NCBI RefSeq assembly: GCF_000383855.1 | Contig: NZ_KB912877.1 | Coordinates: forward strand, 964,616-1,028,615 | Reading direction: 5' to 3' | Length of the DNA: 64,000 nucleotides | From: Methylobacter marinus A45 | GTDB taxonomy: Bacteria > Pseudomonadota > Gammaproteobacteria > Methylococcales > Methylomonadaceae | Shown here: one piece after another, positions 46,711-56,402 of the stretch | Numbering within the stretch: the stretch's first letter is position 1 | Layout of the letters: each line of letters starts with the position of its first letter | Position numbers and translations under genes: made by a program | Notes under the pieces: generated by a model | The model's input: only the letters and a program-made list of their open reading frames with translations | The model's database searches: none | Told to the model about the DNA's origin: nothing

Positions 46711-47478
46711 TTAGAGGGTGACAGCTTTATTAAGCACCTGCTCTCCGGTATGGCCAAAGCGCCGCTGCCGGCTTTTAAAGCTCTTAATAGCGTCTTCAAT
46801 TGAATTCTGGTCGAAATCCGGCCAGAGCGTTGATGTAAAGTACAGCTCTGTATAGGCTAATTGCCAGAGCAGAAAATTACTCACGCGTTGCTCGCCGCCT
46901 GTTCTGATGAACAGGTCCGGCTCGGGCAGGTCAGCGGTGGATAAATACCGTTCGATCAACTTTTCACTGATTTCCTGGTTTTCCAACTCTCCGGCCGCCA
47001 TTTTTTCAGCGATTTTCCGGAAAGCCTGACACATATCCCAGCGACCTCCATAATTTGCCGCCACAACAAGGGTTAAGCCCTTGTTATCCTTTGTCCTCGC
47101 CTCTCCTTCGGCAATCTTAGCCTGTAATTTATCTGGAAACGCCGTCCTGTCGCCGATAAATCGCAAGCGGATATCGTTACGGTGCAGTTTGTCGATTTCT
47201 CGTTGCAAGGTTGTGATAAACAAGCTCATCAACATGGAGACCTCTTCCTGCGGACGTCGCCAGTTCTCACTGCTAAAAGCGAACAATGACAAGACCTCGA
47301 TCTCCTGCTTTGCGCAGTATTCGACAACCTTTCTGACAGCTTTGACCCCGGCCTGATGCCCCATCGGGCGCGGCATAAAACGTTTTTGCGCCCAGCGGCC
47401 ATTGCCATCCATGATAATGGCAATATGGCGCGGCTTGTTATTATCTGATTCTAAACTGATGGAATCATCATCTGACAT
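46711..47478 (-). CDS. uppS: Undecaprenyl diphosphate synthase
   Basis: Cis-prenyltransferase (255 aa) making the C55 carrier lipid for peptidoglycan and surface glycans. It has the catalytic Asp in IIMDGNGRWAQKR (D24), FSSENWRRP, NYGGRWDM and the C-terminal LFIRTGGEQRVSNFLLWQLAYTELYF then WPDF. Its product would also feed the glycan island, since undecaprenyl phosphate is the expected carrier there. Confidence 0.96.
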   Translation of the reverse strand: MSDDDSISLESDNNKPRHIAIIMDGNGRWAQKRFMPRPMGHQAGVKAVRKVVEYCAKQEIEVLSLFAFSSENWRRPQEEVSMLMSLFITTLQREIDKLHRNDIRLRFIGDRTAFPDKLQAKIAEGEARTKDNKGLTLVVAANYGGRWDMCQAFRKIAEKMAAGELENQEISEKLIERYLSTADLPEPDLFIRTGGEQRVSNFLLWQLAYTELYFTSTLWPDFDQNSIEDAIKSFKSRQRRFGHTGEQVLNKAVTL

Positions 47479-47491
47479 TGTTAAATCTCAG

Positions 47492-48049
47492 TTAAATTGA
47501 CAGCAGATCCGCCTCTTTGGCTTCCAATAATTTCTCCACTTCCTTGACATATTGATCGGTCAATTTCTGGATTTTTTCCTCGGCAGCACGTGCTTCGTCC
47601 TCGGAAATCATTTTTTCCTTCAACGCCTCCTTTATTTCCGAGTTGGCATCGCGGCGAATATTTCTGATCGCCACACGGCCATTCTCTGCCTCATGCCTGA
47701 CCACCTTCACCAGATCGCGGCGACGCTCTTCAGTCAGCGGCGGCAATGGAATGCGGATAGTCATGCCGTTGGTAGCCGGATTCAATCCCAGATCCGACTT
47801 CATAATCGCTTTTTCGATCGCCTGTACCATGCCCTTCTCCCACGGAGTGATGGTCAAAGTACGCGCATCTTCAACAGCCACATTGGCCACCTGCGACAGC
47901 GACGATTCAGTACCGTAGTAGGAAACAGTTATTTGATCCAATAAGCTCGGATGCGCCCTGCCCGTTCTTATTTTTGAAAATTCATGTTTTAACGCTTCTA
48001 TGCTTTTGCCCATGCGGGTGGCAGCACTTTGGTGGATATCACTAATCAT
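47492..48049 (-). CDS. frr: Ribosome recycling factor
   Basis: Dissociates the post-termination ribosome with EF-G (185 aa, standard length). The sequence holds [15 protein letters not shown], a [19 protein letters not shown] block, and the C-terminal [21 protein letters not shown] three-helix bundle end, with the family Arg132-type residue in IRNIRRD. It overlaps the end of pyrH by eight bases. Confidence 0.97.
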   Translation of the reverse strand: MISDIHQSAATRMGKSIEALKHEFSKIRTGRAHPSLLDQITVSYYGTESSLSQVANVAVEDARTLTITPWEKGMVQAIEKAIMKSDLGLNPATNGMTIRIPLPPLTEERRRDLVKVVRHEAENGRVAIRNIRRDANSEIKEALKEKMISEDEARAAEEKIQKLTDQYVKEVEKLLEAKEADLLSI

Positions 48050-48773
48050 TATGTGTTCCTCGTTGAATAAGGGAGCCGATCTCTTCGCCCATCATCAGTT
48101 TCATTACCGCGCCTTTCTCAAAAATATTCATGACCCGCATGGGTAAATTATTGTCCCTGCATAATACCAGTGCGGTTGCATCCATGACATTCAAACGTTG
48201 ATCCAGCGCCTCATCATAAGTCAATCGTGAATAAAATACTGCATCCTTTACTTTTTCGGGGTCCGCCGAATAGACACCCTTGACCTTCGTCGCCTTAATC
48301 ATCAACTCTGCATTGATTTCAATCGCTCTAAGACTGGCTGCCGAATCGGTTGTAAAAAAAGGATTGCCCGTTCCGGCCGCGAAAATGACTACGCGACCTT
48401 TTTCCAGATGCCTGACGGCACGGCGCCGTATGTAATCTTCGCACACCTGATTGATTTTCAGGGCGGACATCACCCTGACCTGCAGGCCTAAATGTTCCAG
48501 CGCGTCCTGCATGGCCAAGGCATTGATGACCGTGGCCAGCATGCCCATCTGGTCACTGGTTACGCGATCCAGACCTTCCGAGGCTTTTTCCGCGCCACGC
48601 AGGATATTACCGCCACCGATAACCAGTCCGATCTGGATACCCACATCACATAAATCTTTAATTTCCATGGCGAGACGTTTAACAATATCGGAATCGATAC
48701 TGCCGCCTGCCTCACTCATTAGAGCCTCACCGCTTAACTTAAGTAAAATTCTCTGGCAAATCAGCTTAGTCAT
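48042..48773 (-). CDS. pyrH: UMP kinase
   Basis: Prokaryotic amino-acid-kinase-fold UMP kinase (243 aa from the ATG at 48773), ATP + UMP to ADP + UDP. It shows [40 protein letters not shown] and the GSLIQRG end. Alternative in-frame starts exist at 48797 (ATG) and 48803 (GTG). The chosen one gives the family N-terminus, though none has a strong ribosome-binding site. A perfect 8-bp GC stem lies 37-55 bp upstream. Confidence 0.93.
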   Translation of the reverse strand: MTKLICQRILLKLSGEALMSEAGGSIDSDIVKRLAMEIKDLCDVGIQIGLVIGGGNILRGAEKASEGLDRVTSDQMGMLATVINALAMQDALEHLGLQVRVMSALKINQVCEDYIRRRAVRHLEKGRVVIFAAGTGNPFFTTDSAASLRAIEINAELMIKATKVKGVYSADPEKVKDAVFYSRLTYDEALDQRLNVMDATALVLCRDNNLPMRVMNIFEKGAVMKLMMGEEIGSLIQRGTHND

Positions 48774-48809
48774 ATTCAATCGGGGACCGGTATTCATTAG
48801 CACAAGGTT

Positions 48810-48828
48810 CCCCGGCCGGCGGCCGGGG
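48810..48828. terminator. Perfect GC hairpin between tsf and pyrH
   Basis: CCCCGGCC and GGCCGGGG form an uninterrupted 8-bp stem with a 3-nt loop, 8 bp after the tsf stop. On the transcribed minus strand no U-run follows (AACCTTGTGC), so it could weaken but not fully end transcription, or protect the rpsB-tsf message. The possible upstream pyrH starts lie just beyond it. Confidence 0.5.
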
Positions 48829-48835
48829 AGTTTTC

Positions 48836-49717
48836 TTAACTGCCTCTAACTTGAGCCATAACCTCTTCGGCAAAGTTTTCTTCTTTCTTTTCAATGCCCT
48901 CGCCCACTTCATAGCGTGTGAAACGAACAACACTGTTACCTTTTGAAGCCACCAGTTTGCCGACGCTGATTTTGTCGTCTTTAACAAAAGGTTGACCCAG
49001 CAAGGTAATTTCGGCCAGGAACTTGCTGATCCGGCCGGCAATCATTTTCTCGATAATTTCCGCAGGCTTTCCGCTTTCCGCCGCTTGCGCCGAGAAGATT
49101 TCCTTCTCTTTCTCAATCAGTTCCGCGGGAACTTGATCTTCGGAAACACATTCAGGCTTGCTCGCGGCAATGTGCATCGCGATATCCTTGCCCAGTTCGC
49201 TGTCCGCTTTGGCCAATTCGACGATAACGCCGATTTTGCTGCCATGCAGATAGCAGGCGGTGCCGCCTTCCGCGGTATGGTACTTTGCAAAACGTCTAAT
49301 AGTAATATTCTCGCCCAGTTTTGCAATCAGACCACGACGGACATCATCAACGGTATTGCCGTCGGCCAATTTCATAGCCAGTAATTGCTCTTCTGTGTCA
49401 ATATCTGAAACCAGCAAAGCAGCCGTTACATTATTAACGAAAGCAACGAAATCATCACCCTTGGCAACAAAATCAGTTTCACAGTTAATATCGACGATCA
49501 CTGCTGTTTTCGCATCATCGCTGATTTTAGCGCCGATAACGCCTTCGGCGGCAGTACGGCCTGATTTTTTATCGGCTTTGGCCAGGCCGGATTTACGCAT
49601 GTTTTCAATAGCCAGTTCCAGGTCGCCATTGGTCTCAACCAGCGCTTTTTTGCATTCCATCATGCCGGAACCGGTTCTTTCACGCAGTTCCTTAACCATT
49701 GCTGCAGTAATACTCAT
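48836..49717 (-). CDS. tsf: Elongation factor Ts
   Basis: Guanine-nucleotide exchange factor for EF-Tu (293 aa). The UBA-like N-terminus reads [20 protein letters not shown] and carries the classical TGxGMMxCKKAL signature; [19 protein letters not shown] follows, then the core subdomains and the [17 protein letters not shown] end. It follows rpsB across a terminator-like hairpin, the conserved arrangement. Confidence 0.97.
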   Translation of the reverse strand: MSITAAMVKELRERTGSGMMECKKALVETNGDLELAIENMRKSGLAKADKKSGRTAAEGVIGAKISDDAKTAVIVDINCETDFVAKGDDFVAFVNNVTAALLVSDIDTEEQLLAMKLADGNTVDDVRRGLIAKLGENITIRRFAKYHTAEGGTACYLHGSKIGVIVELAKADSELGKDIAMHIAASKPECVSEDQVPAELIEKEKEIFSAQAAESGKPAEIIEKMIAGRISKFLAEITLLGQPFVKDDKISVGKLVASKGNSVVRFTRYEVGEGIEKKEENFAEEVMAQVRGS

Positions 49718-49743
49718 TCTTTTTTCCTCACTGTTCGTACTAT

Positions 49744-49773
49744 AAAAACGCCCCCGTGAGGAGGCGTTTTTTC
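49744..49773 (-). terminator. Attenuator-like hairpin between rpsB and tsf
   Basis: On the minus strand ACGCC-TC pairs with GG-GGCGT around CTCACG and is followed by TTTTTAT. The plus strand also ends in a T-run, so it could act in both directions. Its position, about 60 bp after rpsB and about 30 bp before tsf, fits partial termination that sets the S2/EF-Ts ratio. Confidence 0.7.
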
Positions 49774-49830
49774 TTGATCTAAACCCTAACTCCTCACAGG
49801 ACCCTGCCTGCTAAAAATCAAGGGCGCAAA

Positions 49831-50574
49831 TTATTCTGTTGCCGCGGATTCTTCAACGAAGTCATCGGTTTTTGCCGACAGTTCCAGACTTGCCGATTTA
49901 GCTTCCATTACAGCCGCGGAAACACTTTGACAATATAATGAAACCGCTCGAATTGAGTCGTCATTACCCGGAATAACGTAATCGATTCTTTCCGGAGAGT
50001 TGTTGGAGTCAACAACGCCGACTACCGGAATGCCTAATTTCTTCGCTTCGCTGATCGCATTTTTCTCATACCCGACATCCAGTACGAAAATCACATCAGG
50101 AATGCCTTTCATATCTTTAATGCCGCCCAGGCTGCGCTCGAGTTTTTCGAGTTCGCGCTCCATGCCCAGCGCTTCTTTCTTGCTGAATCGTTGATAAAGC
50201 GTGCCGTCAGCTTTCATGGCTTCCAGTTCTTTAAGACGATTGATTGATTTCTTGATGGTTTTGAAGTTGGTCAGCATGCCGCCTAACCAGCGATGATTGA
50301 CATAAGGCATGCCACAACGTTTCGCTTCTTCCGCAACCACTTTGCGTGCTGCTTTTTTAGTACCGACAAACAGGATGGTACCTTTGTTTGCCGACATTTG
50401 ACCCAGATAATTCATTGCATCATTAAACAACGGAAGCGTTTTTTCCAAATCGATGATATGGATTTTGTTACGCGCGCCGAACAGGTAGTTAGCCATTTTC
50501 GGGTTCCAGTAACGGGTTTGGTGTCCAAAATGAACACCCGCCTCAAGCATTTGACGCATGGATACTGCTGCCAT
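49831..50574 (-). CDS. rpsB: 30S ribosomal protein S2
   Basis: Structural protein of the small subunit (247 aa), required for S1 binding. It begins [26 protein letters not shown], and has [35 protein letters not shown] and [25 protein letters not shown] site is 8 bp upstream. The roughly 140-nt leader looks structured. First gene of the operon leading to rseP. Confidence 0.98.
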   Translation of the reverse strand: MAAVSMRQMLEAGVHFGHQTRYWNPKMANYLFGARNKIHIIDLEKTLPLFNDAMNYLGQMSANKGTILFVGTKKAARKVVAEEAKRCGMPYVNHRWLGGMLTNFKTIKKSINRLKELEAMKADGTLYQRFSKKEALGMERELEKLERSLGGIKDMKGIPDVIFVLDVGYEKNAISEAKKLGIPVVGVVDSNNSPERIDYVIPGNDDSIRAVSLYCQSVSAAVMEAKSASLELSAKTDDFVEESAATE

Positions 50575-50582
50575 TAATTTCT

Positions 50583-50715
50583 CCTAAGATTAAAAATCGG
50601 ACGCTTGTCCGAGCTGGGTTACGCCTCCACCTATCCCGCCTGGAAACCAGTCCGATAAATCAGGCCAGCACCCTGCCAGACGTGACGATAAGCGTGAGTA
50701 TTAATACAAAAATGA
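50583..50715 (-). promoter_or_regulatory. Probable rpsB leader with structured 5' UTR
   Basis: The 5' untranslated part of the rpsB message, from the predicted start near 50715 to the ribosome-binding site. It contains a hairpin CGGAC-AAGC-GTCCG next to the TAGGAG site and further complementary segments (ATCGGACTGG and CCAGGCGGG). In gammaproteobacteria S2 represses its own operon through such a leader (established); identity with that element is not proven here. Confidence 0.5.
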
Positions 50716-50722
50716 ACTTAGC

Positions 50723-50751
50723 TTTATACCATAATTAGTTTTTTACAACAA
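50723..50751 (-). promoter_or_regulatory. Sigma-70 promoter of rpsB
   Basis: Minus-strand TTGTTG (50746-50751) and TATAAA (50723-50728) are separated by 17 bp. The -10 matches TATAAT at five of six positions. It reads towards rpsB. Confidence 0.6.
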
Positions 50752-50769
50752 GATAATCTCTGTTAAACT
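50742..50769 (+). promoter_or_regulatory. Possible sigma-70 promoter of map-glnD
   Basis: TTTACA (50742-50747) and TAAACT (50764-50769) with a 16-bp spacer, overlapping the divergent rpsB promoter. The two transcription units could therefore compete for RNA polymerase. It is weaker than the rpsB match. Confidence 0.45.
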
Positions 50770-50867
50770 CTGTCCCATGTCATATACTGACCAACTTTCA
50801 AAACCAGACAGTTATCTTGTCGCGCCTGTCATCCGTCACAAATAACCCTAAACAAGTAAGAATCTCC

Positions 50868-51632
50868 ATGAGCATAATCATCAAAACCGAAAATGAAATC
50901 GAAAAAATGCGTATCGCCGGAAGACTGGCCGCCGAAGTTTTGGAAATGATTGCGCCCCATGTGGTTCCGGGAGTTACCACTGATCAACTCGATAAAATCT
51001 GCCATGATTATATTGTCAACGTGCAGAAGGCCATACCGGCGCCGCTTAATTATCACGGTTTTCCCAAATCCATATGCACCTCCATCAATCATCAGGTCTG
51101 CCATGGCATCCCCAGTGAAAAGAAACTTAAATCGGGCGACATCGTCAATATCGATATTACGGTTATTAAAGATGAGTACCATGGGGATACCAGCAAAATG
51201 TTCTGCGTAGGAGAAGTCAGCCCGCACGCCAAGAGACTGGTCAACGTCACCCGCGAAGCCATGTTCCTCGGCATCGAACAAGTCAAACCCGGAGCCACCC
51301 TGGGCGATATCGGCCACGCCATACAGAAGCATGCCGAGGCCAACCGATACTCCGTGGTCAGGGAATTTTGCGGCCATGGCATCGGCAAGAAATTCCATGA
51401 AGAACCCCAGGTTCTGCACTATGGCAAAGCCGGCACCGGTGAAGTGTTGAAAGCCGGCATGATTTTAACCATCGAACCCATGCTTAACCTCGGCAAGCGC
51501 CATGTCAAAGTATTGGCCGACGGCTGGACCGCGGTCACCAAGGACCGGACCCTGTCCGCTCAGTGGGAACATACTATTCTTGTCACGGCCGACGGTTATG
51601 AAATCCTAACCCTGCGCCAGGAAGAAATGTGA
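50868..51632 (+). CDS. map: Methionine aminopeptidase, type I
   Basis: Removes the initiator Met from nascent proteins (254 aa from the ATG at 50868). It has NYHGFPKSICTSINHQVCHG, metal-binding DIVNIDITVIKDEYHGDTS with two Asp, the His in GHGIGKKFHEEP, the Glu in ILTIEPML and the last Glu in SAQWEHTILVT. The upstream frame opening at 50817 overlaps the promoter and is not used. Its TGA overlaps the glnD GTG by two bases. Confidence 0.95.
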   Translation: MSIIIKTENEIEKMRIAGRLAAEVLEMIAPHVVPGVTTDQLDKICHDYIVNVQKAIPAPLNYHGFPKSICTSINHQVCHGIPSEKKLKSGDIVNIDITVIKDEYHGDTSKMFCVGEVSPHAKRLVNVTREAMFLGIEQVKPGATLGDIGHAIQKHAEANRYSVVREFCGHGIGKKFHEEPQVLHYGKAGTGEVLKAGMILTIEPMLNLGKRHVKVLADGWTAVTKDRTLSAQWEHTILVTADGYEILTLRQEEM

Positions 51633-54274
51633 TCGACTTGAGTTCCCCCAAGCCTGCGACCCTCGCCGGAAAAGACAGCTTGCTGCAATACAAACAACTA
51701 CTGAAGCAGAAAGACGACGACCTGCGGCAAAAATTCGATCCGCACAGCTCGGTTTCCGGACTACTTGAGGAAAAGTCCGATTTCATCGATGAAATCCTGA
51801 GCCGCTGCTGGCAACACTATCTCGGTGATCACGCCCAATCGCTGAGCCTGATTGCCGTGGGGGGCTATGGCCGCAGGGAATTGTTTCCCTATTCCGATAT
51901 CGATATCGTTATCTTGCTTGATTCCAACGACACCACCCCTTACCAGGAATCATTGACGAATTTTTCCATATTCCTATGGGATATCGGACTAAAGCCCGGG
52001 CAAAGCGTGCGCACTATCGAGGAATGCATCAAAGCCGCGCAAGACGATCAGACAATTATGACCAGCCTGATGGAAATGCGCCTGATCACCGGCAACACCG
52101 CGCTTTATGAAACACTTAAACAGGCTACCACGCCAGATAAAATCTGGCCTTCCGATCAGTTTTTTATTGCCAAAATGGAAGAACAGCGGCAGCGATACGC
52201 CAAATTCCACTGCACGGCCTACAATCTGGAACCCAATATCAAGGAAGGCCCGGGCGGACTGCGCGACATGCAGATTATCGCTTGGGTATTCAAACGCCAT
52301 TACAATTCCTCCACGCTCAAGGAACTGATCAAATACGGCTTTCTGCCGGAATCGGAATATTTGCAACTGGTTTCAGCCCTGGACGTGCTCTGGCGCATTC
52401 GCTATGCGCTGCACCTGCTGACCAATCGAGCCGAGGACCGGCTGATTTTTGATTACCAGCGCGATCTTGCCGAGCAATTCGGTTTCAGCACGGAGGACCA
52501 GGCTTACAATCAGGACGTCGAGCAGTTTATGCAGTTTTATTTTAAAACGGTACTCGGACTCGAGCGCCTTAATGAAATGCTGCTGCAACTATTCAACGAA
52601 CGCTTCGTCTGCGGCGAAGGCGTCTACAGACCATTGCCTTTTAACGCTAAATTTTCCGTTATCAATGGCTATCTTGAAGCAACCGAGGACAGCATTTTCG
52701 AGCAGGAACCGACCGCTTTACTGGAAATCTTTTTAATCCTGCAACAAAACTCCTCGCTCAAAGGAATCAGAGCCACGACCATTCGCCTGATCCGCAAGAA
52801 CCTGTACCTGATCGACGACGGGTTCCGCCAGAATAAAACGGCCAACCGCCTGTTCATGGAAATATTTCGTCAACCGCGAGGCATTACCCACCAACTAAGG
52901 CGCATGAACCGTTACGGCGTGCTGGCCGCCTATATACCCGGCTTCGCCAATATCGTCGCGCGCATGCAATATGATTTATTCCATATCTATACCGTGGATG
53001 AACATACGATTTTCGTAATCGGCAACCTGCGCCGGTTTGCACTGGAAAAACATATTAATGAACTGCCTTTTTGCAATGATATTTTTCTCCTGATCGCCAA
53101 ACCGGAGATTCTATATATTGCCGCCCTGTTTCACGACATTGCCAAAGGCCGAAACGGCGACCATTCCACGATAGGCGAGGAAATCGCCAAACGCTTCTGC
53201 GTTCAGCACGACCTGTCGCCGCACGACACCAAGCTAATCACCTGGCTGGTCCGCAACCACCTGATCATGTCGATGACCGCCCAACGCAAAGACATCGGCG
53301 ACCCCGATGTCATCCATGAATTCGCCCAGCAAGTAGGCAGCATCGAATACCTGAATTATCTGTATTTACTGACCGTGGCCGATATTCGCGCCACCAATCC
53401 GGAACTGTGGAATTCCTGGAAAGACGCCTTACTGCAAGAGCTTTACTCGGTCACGCACAGCGCCCTGCACAGAGGCCTGGAGAATCCGGTAGCGCTGGAG
53501 GACCGGATACTCGAAAACAAAAAAGAAGCGGAAGACGAACTACTCAAGCTTGGCATATCAGAACCGGCGATTCACAAGTCCTGGCAACATGCCAGCGATG
53601 ATTACTTCCTCAGATATTCGGCCGATGAAATAGCCTGGCACACGATCGCCATCGCCTCTTCCAGCGAGGACGACCTGCCCCTGGTTCTGCTGCGCCCTCA
53701 AACCCAGCGGGGCAGCGCCGAAGTGTTTATTTATACCCAAAATGAAGAGGCTGTTTTTTCCATCAGCACGGCCACCCTGGACCAGCTAGGGCTTACGATT
53801 CTGGACGCCAGAATCATGACTACGCTGGATAATTATGTGCTCAATAGTTTCCAGGTACTGGAACAGTCAGGTGAACCCATCAATGAACTGTTCAGGGAAG
53901 TCCATATCTGCACGACCCTGCGCCACAACCTGCTGCACCGGGAAGTAAAAGCCCATAAAAATATTCATCGCCAATCAAGACAGGCCAAGCATTTCCCCAT
54001 CCCGACCAGCATTCAATTTCATACCGACCCTTTAAACAGGCACACCATCATAGAACTGATCACGACCGACCATGCCGGCCTTCTATCCAAAATCGGCCAA
54101 GCCTTCATGCAGCAGAACATCCATCTGCACAGCGCGAAAATCACCACGATCGGCAGTCGCGCCGAAGACATGTTTTATATTACCGACTCGCGGTTGCAGC
54201 CCATCCACGACACGGCCAAGCAAGAACGGATACGCGATGAAATCCTTAAAATGCTGGAAGTCGGCGGTAACTGA
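51629..54274 (+). CDS. glnD: Bifunctional uridylyltransferase/uridylyl-removing enzyme (PII)
   Basis: Nitrogen sensor (881 aa) that uridylylates PII when glutamine is low and removes UMP when it is high. It starts with GTG at 51629, overlapping the map stop. The nucleotidyltransferase has VGGYGRRELFPYSDIDIVIL (about 77-96, with the DxD), the HD domain has ALFHDIAKGRNGDHSTIGEE near 498-517, and two ACT domains end the protein (about 700 on and 808 on, the latter with TTDHAGLLSKIGQAFMQQNI). It is complete. Confidence 0.95.
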   Translation: MIDLSSPKPATLAGKDSLLQYKQLLKQKDDDLRQKFDPHSSVSGLLEEKSDFIDEILSRCWQHYLGDHAQSLSLIAVGGYGRRELFPYSDIDIVILLDSNDTTPYQESLTNFSIFLWDIGLKPGQSVRTIEECIKAAQDDQTIMTSLMEMRLITGNTALYETLKQATTPDKIWPSDQFFIAKMEEQRQRYAKFHCTAYNLEPNIKEGPGGLRDMQIIAWVFKRHYNSSTLKELIKYGFLPESEYLQLVSALDVLWRIRYALHLLTNRAEDRLIFDYQRDLAEQFGFSTEDQAYNQDVEQFMQFYFKTVLGLERLNEMLLQLFNERFVCGEGVYRPLPFNAKFSVINGYLEATEDSIFEQEPTALLEIFLILQQNSSLKGIRATTIRLIRKNLYLIDDGFRQNKTANRLFMEIFRQPRGITHQLRRMNRYGVLAAYIPGFANIVARMQYDLFHIYTVDEHTIFVIGNLRRFALEKHINELPFCNDIFLLIAKPEILYIAALFHDIAKGRNGDHSTIGEEIAKRFCVQHDLSPHDTKLITWLVRNHLIMSMTAQRKDIGDPDVIHEFAQQVGSIEYLNYLYLLTVADIRATNPELWNSWKDALLQELYSVTHSALHRGLENPVALEDRILENKKEAEDELLKLGISEPAIHKSWQHASDDYFLRYSADEIAWHTIAIASSSEDDLPLVLLRPQTQRGSAEVFIYTQNEEAVFSISTATLDQLGLTILDARIMTTLDNYVLNSFQVLEQSGEPINELFREVHICTTLRHNLLHREVKAHKNIHRQSRQAKHFPIPTSIQFHTDPLNRHTIIELITTDHAGLLSKIGQAFMQQNIHLHSAKITTIGSRAEDMFYITDSRLQPIHDTAKQERIRDEILKMLEVGGN

Positions 54275-54291
54275 AATAGCCGCCATGCCGG

Positions 54292-54684
54292 TCAAAAGGC
54301 AAAGCCATCGTTTGACGCCAGGGTTTTTTCGATAAACCGGACCAACCGGTTGTAGTCACTCCTTCCCATATCGACATAGCGCATGCCGATCTTACAGAGA
54401 TCGCTGGAGATACGCCGTGAATAGGAAATATGGCAGCGCGCCGCGACAGGCGATATCCTCCCATCCTCATCAGGCAACTCCAGACTGATGGACCACTCTA
54501 CCGGCCTGCCGCCGCGCACGTAACTGCCGCCCGGCGTCATCACGTTGCGTTGCCTCATATCACACTGAATACAGACCTCCGCGCCATTGGTATCCACCGC
54601 TAAGACATTTAACTGCACACCATCCTCGTTGGCGACAACCGCTGAAAGTTGCTTTGAAATTTTGGGATAAAATTTTTTATGCAT
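54292..54684 (-). CDS. PilZ-like domain protein
   Basis: Protein of 130 aa from the ATG at 54684. Although the family Arg-rich motif is not classical, the order of RQRNVMTPGGSYVRGGRPVE, then ARCHISYSRRISSDLCKIGMRYVDM and a final helix DYNRLVRFIEKTL resembles PilZ proteins that end in GxxF. Without a clear RxxxR...DxSxxG set, binding of c-di-GMP is uncertain. It converges with glnD, 17 bp apart. Confidence 0.55.
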   Translation of the reverse strand: MHKKFYPKISKQLSAVVANEDGVQLNVLAVDTNGAEVCIQCDMRQRNVMTPGGSYVRGGRPVEWSISLELPDEDGRISPVAARCHISYSRRISSDLCKIGMRYVDMGRSDYNRLVRFIEKTLASNDGFAF

Positions 54685-54945
54685 TGCTTCGGTTCTCAAC
54701 AAATTGGTTGCTAGCAATTCTAGCCCAAAAAAATACCGGCTTAAGCTGAAACGAAGACGTAATTAATTTTTTTCACCAAAACATGAACCCGATCACATTA
54801 ATTTATAATTTTAGGGTAATGCACTGCCGATAAAGAGATTTTAAAACTCGCCATCCGGCAAAAAGACGCTAATATCCCAAGGCAACGCACCAAGACAATC
54901 GACGCATTGCCGGCACACCCTATGCGAGAGACAAATCCCGCCCGC

Positions 54946-56181
54946 TCAAACAATGGGCTCCCCCCTGGCGAGTTTGGGCAAATTACCGTCCAACCCCATG
55001 GCCATACGCATGACCTTATTTTTTGCCGGCACAAGACGTTCGGCCAATCCCAAGCCCAGATTACGCAAAAACTTGACCGGTAACACCTCATTACTAAATA
55101 CACGGTAAAAGACATCCATTACCGTCATCATTTTCAGGTTTTCATTACGACGCAATTTTTCGTAGCGTTTCAAAACGGCTATATCGTCGATAGCCTGCCC
55201 ATGGTTCCGGGCCTCTATCAAGACCTCACCCAGGGTTGCCGCATCCAGCAAGCCGATGTTCACGCCCTGCCCCGCCAGAGGATTGATCATATGCGCCGCG
55301 TCGCCGACCAGCACAACACCGGGTTTGACATAATCCTGCGCATGCTGCCGTTTTAAAGGGAAACTGGCGGTACCGAGAATACCCTTGACCTTGCCCAGAC
55401 AGTCAGGAAAAGCGGTCATCAATTCCGCCATCAATTCCGCTTCAGGTAATGCCTTTAACCGCGAGACCTCATCCGGCGAGTTATACCAGACGATGGAACC
55501 ATAATGCCCCGTTAACGGCAAAAAGGCCTGCGGACCGCTAGGGACAAAACGTTGCCAGGTGATATCCTGTTGCCCATAATCCGTCTCGATATAAATAACC
55601 AGGGCATGCTGCTTATAATCCCAACTCGTCACCCCCAAGCCTACCGCCTGCCTGACCCTTGATTGACCGCCATCGGCGGCAACCAGCACTTTCGCCGACA
55701 ACTGGCGGCCATCGCTTAATTCCAGCGTGGAATGATCGCCTTGATGCGCAACCGAATAACGGATTTTATTAATCATAGCCGGACAGATCAGTTCGACGTT
55801 ATCGAAATCAGACAAACGATCCAATAAAGCCAGTTGCGTTACACGATTCTCAACGATATAGCCTAGCTCCGCGTGACCAATGTCATCGCTGCGAAATTCG
55901 GTATCCCCGGCCGTTTCCCAAACGCGCATGCGCCGAAACGGGCAAAATCTGCGACCGATAATCCCCGGCCAGGCGCCGACGGTCTCAAGAATGTTTTTTG
56001 ACGCGATACTGAGCGCCGAAACCCTCAAATCATGCGGCTGATCGGCGGAGAAAGACTGAGGCAGCGAACTCTCGATAACCGCCACTTTCAACCTACTGCC
56101 ACCCAGACTGCAAGCCACAGCCGCGCCCACCATACCGCCACCCACGATCACAACATCAAAATTCTCTTTCATATCAATCAA
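54946..56181 (-). CDS. ubiF: Ubiquinone biosynthesis FAD monooxygenase, UbiF-like
   Basis: Class A flavoprotein hydroxylase (411 aa) of the UbiH/UbiF/UbiI family. FAD motifs are VVIVGGGMVGAAVACSL (10-26), VLVAADGGQSRVRQAVG and GVVLVGDAAHMINPLAGQGVN. DLRVSALSIASKNIL, FRRMRVWE and LPVKFLRNLGLGLAERL parallel E. coli UbiF most closely (C6 hydroxylation of the ring), but UbiM/UbiH-type substitution of roles occurs in related bacteria. A second ATG sits three codons inside. Confidence 0.82.
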   Translation of the reverse strand: MIDMKENFDVVIVGGGMVGAAVACSLGGSRLKVAVIESSLPQSFSADQPHDLRVSALSIASKNILETVGAWPGIIGRRFCPFRRMRVWETAGDTEFRSDDIGHAELGYIVENRVTQLALLDRLSDFDNVELICPAMINKIRYSVAHQGDHSTLELSDGRQLSAKVLVAADGGQSRVRQAVGLGVTSWDYKQHALVIYIETDYGQQDITWQRFVPSGPQAFLPLTGHYGSIVWYNSPDEVSRLKALPEAELMAELMTAFPDCLGKVKGILGTASFPLKRQHAQDYVKPGVVLVGDAAHMINPLAGQGVNIGLLDAATLGEVLIEARNHGQAIDDIAVLKRYEKLRRNENLKMMTVMDVFYRVFSNEVLPVKFLRNLGLGLAERLVPAKNKVMRMAMGLDGNLPKLARGEPIV

Positions 56182-56402
56182 TTATAAGGCAACCTATATT
56201 TTTACGGTCTGATAAAACAAAACACTAGCACATAAATGACAGACAACCTGCATCGTGGTATTATTAGCAAGTTTCACCAGATGAAATTTATCTGAAAGAT
56301 TTCGTAGCGACTTTGATGTGCTTGCCTGAATTAATGCTTAATTATTCGACTCTAACACGCATTGAAACAAAAAACGAACTATAAACGCCGCCTCTCGACG
56401 GC

